From: Lacticaseibacillus suilingensis
GTDB taxonomy: Bacteria > Bacillota > Bacilli > Lactobacillales > Lactobacillaceae
Direction of reading: 5' to 3'
Assembly (NCBI RefSeq): GCF_016861845.1
Contig: NZ_BOLV01000004.1
Coordinates: 1 to 64,000, forward strand
Length of the DNA: 64,000 nt
Shown here one piece after another: positions 7,853 through 15,915 of this stretch. Each line of letters starts with the position of its first letter. The first letter of the stretch is position 1. Made by a program: the position numbers and the translations under genes. The notes under the pieces are model-generated. The model was not told where the DNA came from. It worked only from the letters and a program-made list of their open reading frames with translations, and did not search any database.

Positions 7853-8056
7853 ATGACGATGGAGAAGCTTGCTGCACGTTATGGCAGAGGACTTTATCAG
7901 CTAAGCATCAATCGCGGCCTATCACGCCAGTTGAGAGAACACGCGAAAGATATCAAATTAAATGAGTTTTTGCGTATCGAAATGGGGACGGCATCCCTGA
8001 CACTAGACACTATGAATAAGAGTAGACTGTATTATAAAAAGAGCTCAGAGTCTTAG
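7853..8056 (+). CDS. 67-aa hypothetical protein
   Basis: ATG 7853 is preceded by AAGGCGG. The product is small, basic and helix-prone (EKLAARYGRGLYQLS, RQLREHAKDIKLNEF), without a signal peptide or membrane segment. I recognise no family. Downstream, 8050-8087 can fold as an 11-bp hairpin containing three G-U pairs, without a T-run. It belongs to the AT-richer patch and could be a fragment of a larger lost gene. Confidence 0.4.
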   Translation: MTMEKLAARYGRGLYQLSINRGLSRQLREHAKDIKLNEFLRIEMGTASLTLDTMNKSRLYYKKSSES

Positions 8057-8129
8057 GCATCGAGAAGTGTCAACGTCTAGGATTCTAAACTCAAAATGAC
8101 GAACCGTTTAATCTTGCGAGGCAAATCTG

Positions 8130-9065
8130 TCAGAATATCGTAAATCCAAAATCGATATCTTTTGAAACATCAATTGTTGCTTCAGGAGTGACATCCGCGC
8201 CCCAGCTGTCAATTCCGCCGACTCCGCGAACGGCTCCCAATAGTGTCAGAACAGTGCGACGAATCGGCGGTAATTCATCCTGATGCTCTGCCGATTCGAT
8301 TTCTTCTGGTGTGTACGGCAGGCAACTGAAAGCAAAATCGTTATCAGCCTGAAAAGTAAGTGTAACGGGGCTTGTATCTCGTTGGGCATTGTTCAAGGTT
8401 GTGGTACGAGTCACCGCAACCTTTTTTGTTCGCATGTGAACCCCACAATCCTGAGGTACGAGATAAGGTGTCATTGGCATTCCGGCAATTTCGAATTCTC
8501 CAGTATGGGCGCCGTGCATCCTGTCAGGATAAGTCTCACCAGATAGGCCGTTATATGCAAAGCTTTGTGCGGGCGTTGGCATCGTCCATCGATAACCGAA
8601 TGCTGGTAGAGGTGGCAAAGCTTGGTCACCGGTGAAGTGAATTGCTACGTGAAGTGCCGTCGTTGTCAGCCGATAGGTTATGGTGACATTGGTGCTTGGC
8701 TTTGTTAGGGTCTCATACGTATATTTCAACACCAAAGCCTGGCTGTTGAGCGCTTCAGAAGGTTCGATAGGGACAGGTTCTTCGTCAATCGTGGCATCAC
8801 AACTAACGCAGCTAGGAAACATGTCGCTGGAATACCAACCTGCCGCACGAATTGGAAAGCGTTCTTTGCCATTTCGTCCTCGATCGTTATCTGTGGTTCC
8901 TCGCCAGTAGGCAGGTTGGGGAGCACGGTAAAGCCACTCTCTGCCTTGTGTACGTAAGGAAACTAGACCGAGATGACGATCAAAGATGCAGTGCATCCGT
9001 GGCGTGCGTGAGCCAATCACTTCACCATCAGGGATGATTTCGATGCTATTTAGTGAATTGACCAT
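8130..9065 (-). CDS. lacM: heterodimeric beta-galactosidase, small subunit
   Basis: A 311-aa protein matching the C-terminal third of GH2 beta-galactosidases (the Bgal_small_N / domain 5 part): FDRHLGLVSLRTQGREWLY, then PAYWRGTTDNDRGRNG, whose Trp-Arg-x-x-Thr-Asp-Asn-Asp is the family signature lining the active site. In many lactobacilli this part is a separate subunit that pairs with LacL to hydrolyse lactose and related beta-galactosides in the cytoplasm. The ATG follows AGGAGGT, and the gene overlaps lacL by 20 bp, so the two are translated together. Length is normal and no disruption is seen. Confidence 0.95.
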   Translation of the reverse strand: MVNSLNSIEIIPDGEVIGSRTPRMHCIFDRHLGLVSLRTQGREWLYRAPQPAYWRGTTDNDRGRNGKERFPIRAAGWYSSDMFPSCVSCDATIDEEPVPIEPSEALNSQALVLKYTYETLTKPSTNVTITYRLTTTALHVAIHFTGDQALPPLPAFGYRWTMPTPAQSFAYNGLSGETYPDRMHGAHTGEFEIAGMPMTPYLVPQDCGVHMRTKKVAVTRTTTLNNAQRDTSPVTLTFQADNDFAFSCLPYTPEEIESAEHQDELPPIRRTVLTLLGAVRGVGGIDSWGADVTPEATIDVSKDIDFGFTIF

Positions 9066-10914
9066 AATAATAGGCTACCTCCTGAAGGGCTGGCTTTGGG
9101 GTGCGATCTGCGAAAAGCAGTCCATCTCCGGAAAATGCCCCGTTATTTGGGCGATCGTCGAAGTCACCGCCGTATCGCAACTGTGGCCGAGTGGAATTTG
9201 TATCCTTGAGCAAAAGTGCTTGGTCAATGAAGTCCCAGATAAAGCCACCGACAAAATTTTCGTGGTCTTTGATTAGTTCCATGTACTGACCTAATCCGCC
9301 AACAGAATTACCCATTGAGTGCATGTACTCGCATAGCATCACTGGTTTCGGCGAAGAAGCCAAGAACGGCTCAAGCTCCTCAGGTGGAGTGTACATCTGA
9401 CTTTCAAAGTCCGAGATAGACGAAGCATAGGCTCGGTTGTGTGCCACGCCTTCGTAGTGAACAGGGCGTGATTGATCAACTGACTTGAAATAGTCGTTCA
9501 TCGCTTGGATATCATCACCGGCGTACGATTCGTTTCCCAGGGACCAGAACAGAATGCTGGTGTGATTCTTGAGTGTTTCGTAGACCGTTTTTGCGCGATC
9601 CAGTACACACGGCAACCATTCCGGCAACGACCCAGGGACGTTATATTGCGGCTTGGTTGGTTGGCTAACCCAGCTACCGTGCGATTCCATATTGACTTCT
9701 GCCATCACATAAATTCCGGCCTGGTCACATAAGCTGTACCAGGCGAGCTGATCGGGATAATGGCAGGTGCGAACCGCGTTGATATGGTTTGCCTTCATCA
9801 CTTCGAGATCGCTACGCATGTCAGTGAGGCTGATTGCCCGACCAGTATGACAATTCCACTCGTGGCGGTTGACACCGGTCAGTATTAAGCGTTTCTGATT
9901 TAGTAGTAGTTCGCGATTTTGAATTATGATATTCCGGAAGCCAAAGTCGTATGGTATCACCTCTGTCACTTGGCCGGTGGAATCAAATAAAGTCAAAATG
10001 ATGGTGTATAAGTAGGGAACCTCATGCGACCATTGAATGGGGTTGACGACCTTTAATTGAAATTCTGTTTTCTGCTTTGCCTCAACGGTTGCTTCTTCGC
10101 AAAGGGCACCGGCCTGATCAAATATCTGAGCATGAATTCTCTGAGTCACTGGTGTTACCTGTAAGCAGGCTTTGACTTGACCGATAGTGGAATCTGAGGA
10201 TACCGGATTCAGCGCAAGGTCGGTCAAGTGCGCAGCTGGCAAAGCCAATAATTCGACGCTTCGAAAGATACCAAAAAATCGGAAAAAGTCCTGATCTTCG
10301 ATAAAACTAGCGGTGGAGTATTTATAAACCTGGACTGCAATCAAGTTTTCCCCACGAGTTAGAAATGGGGTTAGGTCAAACTCTGATGGGGTGAAACTAT
10401 CTTCGGCATAGCCCACAAACTGACCGTTAACCCAAAGATACATCGCAGCCTCAACACCGGCAAACTGAATGTGAACATCGAGGTCTTTCCACTGTGCAGG
10501 CAGGGTTATTACTCGCCGATAGCTGCCGACTGCATTGTCACTAGCCGCACTAAACATTCCTGTTGTATCCTGCCCAGTAACCGTACCAGGTGCACGCCGC
10601 ATCATTTTAGCTGCCCAGGGATAGAGTGTATTGATGTACTGGAGCTGATCATAACCAGCTAGGGCGATGTGTTGTGGCACCTTAATGTAATCCCAATTTC
10701 GATCATCGTAGTCCGTGGCTTCGAAACCCGTGGGCCGATCCAGCGGACTCTTAGCAAAATGGAAGCGCCATTGTCCGTCGAGACATAGGCGTAAACTACT
10801 TTGCCGCTGCTGTAACTCTTTTTCATTGCGGTAAGTAATGTGGTCGCTATGTGCCGGAAGCTGGTTAATTCGGAAAGTTGACGGATCATCTAACCATTGT
10901 AGTTTTGGCGTCAT
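9046..10914 (-). CDS. lacL: heterodimeric beta-galactosidase, large subunit
   Basis: A 622-aa GH2 protein carrying the sugar-binding, Ig-like and TIM-barrel domains. The acid/base Glu is residue 462 (FWSLGNESYAGD) and the nucleophile Glu is residue 529 (VMLCEYMHSMGNS). Other GH2 landmarks include GVNRHEWNCHTGRAIS and NAVRTCHYP. The domain 5 part is missing from this chain and supplied by lacM, which overlaps it downstream. The ATG follows CAGGAG. It lies 26 bp after an RpiR-type regulator gene, giving the operon rpiR-lacL-lacM. It would hydrolyse lactose brought in unphosphorylated; no lactose permease is visible nearby. Confidence 0.96.
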   Translation of the reverse strand: MTPKLQWLDDPSTFRINQLPAHSDHITYRNEKELQQRQSSLRLCLDGQWRFHFAKSPLDRPTGFEATDYDDRNWDYIKVPQHIALAGYDQLQYINTLYPWAAKMMRRAPGTVTGQDTTGMFSAASDNAVGSYRRVITLPAQWKDLDVHIQFAGVEAAMYLWVNGQFVGYAEDSFTPSEFDLTPFLTRGENLIAVQVYKYSTASFIEDQDFFRFFGIFRSVELLALPAAHLTDLALNPVSSDSTIGQVKACLQVTPVTQRIHAQIFDQAGALCEEATVEAKQKTEFQLKVVNPIQWSHEVPYLYTIILTLFDSTGQVTEVIPYDFGFRNIIIQNRELLLNQKRLILTGVNRHEWNCHTGRAISLTDMRSDLEVMKANHINAVRTCHYPDQLAWYSLCDQAGIYVMAEVNMESHGSWVSQPTKPQYNVPGSLPEWLPCVLDRAKTVYETLKNHTSILFWSLGNESYAGDDIQAMNDYFKSVDQSRPVHYEGVAHNRAYASSISDFESQMYTPPEELEPFLASSPKPVMLCEYMHSMGNSVGGLGQYMELIKDHENFVGGFIWDFIDQALLLKDTNSTRPQLRYGGDFDDRPNNGAFSGDGLLFADRTPKPALQEVAYYYGQFTK

Positions 10915-10940
10915 ATGCTTCTCCTGTTCTTGTTGAATGA

Positions 10941-11618
10941 TTAACGAAGTGCTAATAGGACCTTTTGAATGATGACGAATAGGGGAAATAGGTTTTCCCG
11001 GTCAAAGGCATTTCTTGACTGATAATTGTCAAGATTATAGTCGATACATAATGTACTAAGTGTGGTATGTAGTGGCGAGTTTCGTTTAGTAATGGCGATG
11101 ATTGGAATTGTGATTGTGCTAATCACTCCATTCATGTCAGTGTTTTTGCCAGAACTGGAAATGCAGACCAAAACGTCGCCTTTGGTGAACCCTCGAGCAC
11201 GTTGCTCAAATTGGAATCGGTCATTAATTTGTACTGCAAAACATCCCAAATTAATGAGTTGTCTTTCAAAATATTCGGTCGCAATGGTGGAGGCTATGGT
11301 GCCATATAGAAACACACGATTCGCCCCTCTAATTTCTAGCGCAATCGGATGCAGATGCGAGAAGGAAATCTGGGTGTTCAGTTGTTCAATACTCAGTTCA
11401 AAATCGTCTGCCTGTTCCTGCTGGCGCGAATATTTGAGCTCTGTAAAGGTATGAAAACCCATTTTTTGACACACACGGTAAATCATGGTCCTTCCGACAA
11501 AGAAGTGTTTGGCAATCTCACCTGCGGTCAGGTTAGAAATATCAGTATTGAGCAGATATTGATAAATTTCGTATTCGGCATCGGTGAGGCTATCTTCATT
11601 AAAGCTTTGACTAGTCAT
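10941..11618 (-). CDS. RpiR-family transcriptional regulator of the lac region
   Basis: A 225-aa protein with the two RpiR domains: an N-terminal HTH (SLTDAEYEIYQYLLNTD, then TAGEIAKHFFVGRTMIYRVC) and a C-terminal SIS sugar-phosphate domain (ANRVFLYGTIASTIATEYFE, VLVCISSSGKNTDMNGVIS, where Ser-Ser-Ser-Gly-Lys binds phosphosugar). It heads the lacLM operon and faces the chimeric GH1/EIIC gene, so it likely senses a sugar phosphate and controls both. The start at 11618 is chosen because homologous proteins begin close to the HTH; no strong ribosome-binding site precedes it, and the frame stays open upstream to 11741. Confidence 0.85.
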   Translation of the reverse strand: MTSQSFNEDSLTDAEYEIYQYLLNTDISNLTAGEIAKHFFVGRTMIYRVCQKMGFHTFTELKYSRQQEQADDFELSIEQLNTQISFSHLHPIALEIRGANRVFLYGTIASTIATEYFERQLINLGCFAVQINDRFQFEQRARGFTKGDVLVCISSSGKNTDMNGVISTITIPIIAITKRNSPLHTTLSTLCIDYNLDNYQSRNAFDRENLFPLFVIIQKVLLALR

Positions 11619-11641
11619 TATAATTACACCATTCCCGTCTG

Positions 11642-11655
11642 TGAATGCGCTATCA
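11642..11655. promoter_or_regulatory. cre-like site upstream of rpiR-lacLM
   Basis: TGAATGCGCTATCA (minus strand TGATAGCGCATTCA) differs at one conserved position from the catabolite-responsive element consensus TGNAANCGNWNNCA bound by CcpA. It lies just upstream of the RpiR start, where a bound repressor would block transcription. Confidence 0.4.
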
Positions 11656-11742
11656 CAATGGTAGTGTATATCATCTCGAACCCTTTTTCGAATGGAAAAA
11701 TAAGAATGGACAAGTGAATCTTTCGGGGGACATCTGTCCACA

Positions 11743-11757
11743 ATGAAAGCGCATTCT
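11743..11757. promoter_or_regulatory. cre site in the rpiR / chimeric gene intergenic region
   Basis: ATGAAAGCGCATTCT fits the relaxed Gram-positive cre consensus WTGNAANCGNWNNCW at every conserved position. It lies 48 bp before the TTG start of the GH1/EIIC fusion and between the two divergent units. CcpA control is therefore likely for the rightward unit and possible for both. Confidence 0.6.
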
Positions 11758-11804
11758 AAAGTCTGGTGCTATATTTGGCTCATCAAACGGGAGGTGGAGA
11801 TCGA

Positions 11805-13394
11805 TTGACTAAGTTGTTAACATTTCCGGACGGGTTTTTATGGGGAGCGGCCACGAGTGCCCCTCAAACAGAAGGGGGGTATGACGAGGACGGCAAGGCC
11901 CTGACGATTTTTGATCGGTGGAGTCTTGACCGCCCACAAGACTTTTATGAAGAAGTTGGTTCTTTAGAGGCGTCTGACGTTTATCACCGTTACGTTGAGG
12001 ATGTAAAATTGATGGCTGATGTCGGTATGAATTCCTACCGAACCTCGATTTCCTGGGCGCGGTTGCTGCCAGACGGTAAACATGTAAACCCAAAAGCAGT
12101 GATCTTTTATAACGATTTAATTGATAAACTTTTGGCTAACCATGTTCAGCCACTAATGAACTTATTTCATTACGACATGCCGGTACTTATGCAGGACAAA
12201 GGCGGCTTCTTAAATCGAGAGGTTGTTGATGATTTCGTTCACTATGCCGAAACCGCATTTTCACTTTTTGGCGATCGAGTTAAGCTGTGGAGCACTTTTA
12301 ACGAAGCAAAAGCGCAACCATACGGCGGGTATCTTTCCAATGGTCAACCAGATGGCTATCCGCCCTTCCATCACAATGCGGTTGAGGCAGCGCAGGTGAT
12401 GGCACATTTAATCTTAATCACTGCTATGTGTACAGAACGGTTTAAGCAGATTGTACCTGATGGAAGAATCGGTCTGATTGAGGATAGCGTGCCACAAATT
12501 GCGGGGGATGACAGTGCTGAAACTCAAACAGCCGTTGCGATGCTTGACGCCCTGAGAAACAGGGTACTGTTAGATCCTGCGACTAAAGGAACTACTCATC
12601 CGTTGGTTAGCCAGTTTCTTCGAGAAACCGGATTACAGCCGGTACTGACTCCGGAGGAACGAAATTGCATCCATCAGAACACAGTAGATTTTGTTGGGCT
12701 GACATACTATAGGCCAGAGCGGGTCAAAGCCCCTTCTGTGCATTATCGTGATATTGCAGACAGAACTCAGATTGATTTGGAAAATGTTGGCATCGAGGTT
12801 CATCCTGAGGGCGTGCGTATGAACACTTCACGTGGTTGGGAAATACGCCCTGAATGTGTTTATGACATAGCCATGGACATGAAGAATAATTACAACAACA
12901 TGCCATGGTTTCTTGCGGAAAACGGAATGGGCGTCGAGGGAGAGAGTGACAATATTGGGGGGACTGGATCAACTCTCGGTTTGATTATTGCTATCTTTAT
13001 TGTGGGACGCCAGTCTCAGCAATATAAGACAATGGCCAAGTTGACCTTAGTGCCAGGTATTTTTGGTATCAACGAGCCTTTGATCTTCGGATTGCCAATT
13101 GTGCTGAATCCGATTCTATTTATCCCGTTTGTGTTCGGGCCAACGATTACGTCAGGTGTCTATTTCGCCTTAATCAATGCACATATCATTCCTAATATTC
13201 CAATCACGATTCCCTGGACTACGCCTCCATTTTTAAATACTTTCTTGGCGTCTGGTGGCCAGATTATTGCGCCGATTGTCCAACTTCTATGCTTAGCATT
13301 CTGCACCCTACTGTATATTCCGTTTGTTAAAGTTGCAGTAGAAGCTGAACGTAAGGAGATGCTTGATCGGGAGGCTGAGGTTAAGGCAGCATAG
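11805..13394 (+). pseudogene. in-frame chimera: 6-phospho-beta-glucosidase front fused to PTS EIIC back
   Basis: The 529-aa frame is two unrelated proteins joined. Residues 1 to about 380 are a GH1 6-phospho-beta-glucosidase (FLWGAATSAPQTEGGY, acid/base Glu 167 in TFNEA, nucleophile Glu 372 in LAENGMGV). From about residue 383 (NIGGTGSTLGLIIAIFI) the chain is the last 147 residues of a CelB-type EIIC (PGIFGINEPLIFGLPIVLNP, IPWTTPPFLNTFLASGG). The intact neighbours at 39364 and 40771 show the ancestral order GH1 then EIIC; relative to them about 90 residues of GH1 and about 300 of EIIC are missing, so a deletion of roughly 1.1-1.2 kb joined them in frame. The barrel lacks its last elements and the permease its substrate half, so neither activity is expected. 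TTG 11805 is preferred for its GGGAGGTGG. Confidence 0.85.
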
Positions 13395-13434
13395 CACTCA
13401 CTTGACGACCGTGATACTTACAATTCGAATAGCT

Positions 13435-13472
13435 CAGCCATTCAGGAGATAACCTCTTGAATGGCTGTTTTT
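13435..13472 (+). terminator. Rho-independent terminator after the chimeric gene
   Basis: CAGCCATTCAGGAG (13435-13448) pairs with CTCTTGAATGGCTG (13454-13467, one G-U pair) and is followed by TTTTT. It lies 40 bp after the stop. Confidence 0.85.
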
Positions 13473-13618
13473 ATGTTGAAACGCTTCTAGATAATATTGG
13501 GGGATTAAACACCGGCGCTTGAGTTTTTGAATAGTGATTGAAACCCCGTTTAAATATATGAGATAACATGTATAAATCCAAAACTTTAGGATTCGAAATC
13601 ACCTTGGAGGAAAGCACT

Positions 13619-14500
13619 ATGGGAACAGGAAATTTTGGGTCAAGTGCCTCTGCTTATTACGAGCAAATGGAATATCCGTCAAAAAATTTTCCGGTGATTG
13701 TCAGACGGAACTCTGGCGCTCATCTAAACTACCCACACTGGCACAAGGAATGTGAGATAGTGTATGTTCTAGAAGGGACACTCACGTTCGGCATTGGGGG
13801 CACTATCAAGCATATCAGAAAGGGTGAAATCTACTTCATCCCAGCGGGCCAAGTACATTACTTTTATATTTCACCTGGTTGCCGGCGATTTGTGGTGCAG
13901 TTTTCGGTGAGTCTGTTTGGAACACTCCCGTTTTCTGGCAATGATTTTGTTGTTGATCGGCTTCTGAATTCGATTGATGGCAACGGTCACCACTGGTCGA
14001 AGCAACTTCGCCGTGAAATTCAGTCGAACATAAACAGGATTGCGGAAAGCAGTGAAGGTGAGAAGAATTGGGACCGCTTTGTCATCATTTGTAGTTTATA
14101 TAACATCGTCTATCAACTAAAACTTCATGCCCCGCGGCTTGAGAAAGAAACCATATCTGAAGATAAGGTTGGCTATATTTCGATGGTCGATGAAATCTTT
14201 AAATACATCGACAATCACTATACACAGAAGATTACGATTAAAACCGCTGCCTCGGTTCTTGGCCTGCAACCGAATTATTTTTGCCGGTTTTTTAAGAAGT
14301 ACACAGGCGAAAGTTTCTTGAACTTCTTGAATAAGTACCGACTGGCGAAAGCATGTTACATTTTGGAGAATAAGGAAGAATCCATCGAGGACGTGGCCTA
14401 CCAGTCGGGCTTTCAGAGCTATCAGACCTTCTATGCCCAATTTAAGCGCCATTTTGGGGTGTCACCGCATCAATACAACAAAGATAATATTCAAGAGTAA
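13619..14500 (+). CDS. AraC-family regulator with cupin sensor domain
   Basis: A 293-aa protein. The N-terminal half is a cupin-like sugar-sensing domain (NYPHWHKECEIVYVLEGTL, then KGEIYFIPAGQVHYFY). The C-terminal ~100 residues hold the two HTH motifs of AraC proteins (IKTAASVLGLQPNYFCRFFK, and IEDVAYQSGFQSYQTFYAQF followed by FGVSPHQY). I chose ATG 13619 because TTGGAGG sits just before it; a frame start at 13568 has none. It lies directly upstream of an EIIC and a GH63-like glycosidase, which it probably activates: the EIIC promoter has a good -10 (TATACT at 14541) but no -35, as expected for an activator-dependent promoter. Confidence 0.92.
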   Translation: MGTGNFGSSASAYYEQMEYPSKNFPVIVRRNSGAHLNYPHWHKECEIVYVLEGTLTFGIGGTIKHIRKGEIYFIPAGQVHYFYISPGCRRFVVQFSVSLFGTLPFSGNDFVVDRLLNSIDGNGHHWSKQLRREIQSNINRIAESSEGEKNWDRFVIICSLYNIVYQLKLHAPRLEKETISEDKVGYISMVDEIFKYIDNHYTQKITIKTAASVLGLQPNYFCRFFKKYTGESFLNFLNKYRLAKACYILENKEESIEDVAYQSGFQSYQTFYAQFKRHFGVSPHQYNKDNIQE

Positions 14501-14554
14501 TTCGAATACGATTCTGCATATCCTTCGCAGAACAGTCGCTTATACTTAGCAGTG

Positions 14555-14569
14555 TAGAAAGCGCTTACT
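14555..14569. promoter_or_regulatory. cre-like site before the EIIC gene
   Basis: TAGAAAGCGCTTACT matches WTGNAANCGNWNNCW with a single difference (A for T). It sits just downstream of a TATACT -10 box (14541-14546) and 33 bp before the EIIC start, a classic position for CcpA roadblock repression. Confidence 0.55.
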
Positions 14570-14601
14570 ATTCCTAACAATTACGAAGGAGGAAACATGT
14601 G

Positions 14602-15915
14602 ATGCGAGAACAATTTGTTAAGAAATTCAATAGTTTTCGTGAGGGCTCTGCAAAGGTCATGCTTGCCATCTCCAATCAGCGTTATATCGTTGTATTGAAA
14701 AATGCCATGCCTGGCTATGTGCCGTTCACCATTATGGGTGCGATTGTCCTGTTAATTGCTAATTTTCCATCGCAACATTACCTAGATTTTATGGCCGGAG
14801 TGTTTGGGGCTAACTGGCAAGCCCCACTCAATGATCTGATGAACGGTGCGATGAATATCGGGTCATTATATGTTATTGCCTTAATTGCATATGAAATGAG
14901 CAATTATCACAAAGATCGTCCCATTTTACCCGTCATTCTTTCAGAAGGTATCTATATTTACCTGAGTCAAATCACCACCGTCAAAGGTGTGGCCATGATT
15001 GCCATCTCTGAATTTGGAGCCAGCAACATGATTGCCGCAATCCTTCTGGGGATTATCGTGCCGGAACTCTACCACTTTCTGATTGGCCATGTCCCGACCA
15101 TCAAGATGCCTGAATCAGTGCCGCCAATGATTGCACAACCATTTGAAGCCCTAATTCCGATTTTGCTGATATTTGTTTTGGCTTTCGGTGTTCGAACTCT
15201 TTCTGCGATGACGCCATTTGGAACGTTTGCTGCAGCGATTAACGGCACAATCGGATTGCCTATGCGCGCGTTGAGCAGCAATATCTGGGGTTATCTATTA
15301 GCAGTATTCTTTGTTGAACTGCTTTGGTCCTTGGGTATTCACGGGAACAACGTGGTGATGAGTATTCTGACGCCATTCCTATTGATGAACAGCGATGCCA
15401 ACCGCCTGGCCTTCCAAGCCGGGAAAAAACTTCCTTATATCATCACCAACGAGTACTTTGATTACTTTGGGAATGTTGCGTTTTACATGTGTATCGCCTG
15501 TCTTTTGATTGCCAAAGCCCCTCAGCTTAAGCAGGTTTCAAGACTTGGCTTTATTCCTGGACTTTTCCATATTTCCGAGCCGTTGGTATTCGGCCTGCCA
15601 ATCATGTACAACCCATTTCTGGCCACAGAATACGTTCTCTTCCATGTTGCTGGTGCTGGTTTAACATATTTCGTGATGCACATTGGCCTCGTAGCACCGC
15701 TGAACGGGACTGGCGTGCCTTGGACAACGCCAATGATCTTACATGGTTTCCTGGCCTCAGGCGGGCATATTTCTACCGGGATTTGGCAGCTTGTTCTTGC
15801 AGTCTTGTACACCGTGGGTAGTATTCCGTTTGTCAGAGCATATGACAGAAAGTTGATGAGTGATAATGCAAAGTCTGAACGAGAAATTAATGAATCTGCA
15901 AATGACCCCGTTTAG
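14602..15915 (+). CDS. PTS EIIC component, lactose/cellobiose (CelB) family
   Basis: A 437-aa polytopic membrane protein with about ten hydrophobic helices. The EIIC signature regions are present: LGIHGNNVVMSIL in the middle (the place of the conserved G-x-H), FIPGLFHISEPLVFGLPIMYNP (the conserved Glu-Pro loop that binds sugar) and GTGVPWTTPMILHGFLASGG near the end. It would carry a beta-linked disaccharide or glycoside across the membrane during phosphorylation. EIIA and EIIB are not encoded nearby. Start: AGGAGG at 14587-14592 fits ATG 14602 best; a GTG at 14599 is also possible. The next gene overlaps its 3' end by about 26 bp. Confidence 0.93.
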   Translation: MREQFVKKFNSFREGSAKVMLAISNQRYIVVLKNAMPGYVPFTIMGAIVLLIANFPSQHYLDFMAGVFGANWQAPLNDLMNGAMNIGSLYVIALIAYEMSNYHKDRPILPVILSEGIYIYLSQITTVKGVAMIAISEFGASNMIAAILLGIIVPELYHFLIGHVPTIKMPESVPPMIAQPFEALIPILLIFVLAFGVRTLSAMTPFGTFAAAINGTIGLPMRALSSNIWGYLLAVFFVELLWSLGIHGNNVVMSILTPFLLMNSDANRLAFQAGKKLPYIITNEYFDYFGNVAFYMCIACLLIAKAPQLKQVSRLGFIPGLFHISEPLVFGLPIMYNPFLATEYVLFHVAGAGLTYFVMHIGLVAPLNGTGVPWTTPMILHGFLASGGHISTGIWQLVLAVLYTVGSIPFVRAYDRKLMSDNAKSEREINESANDPV

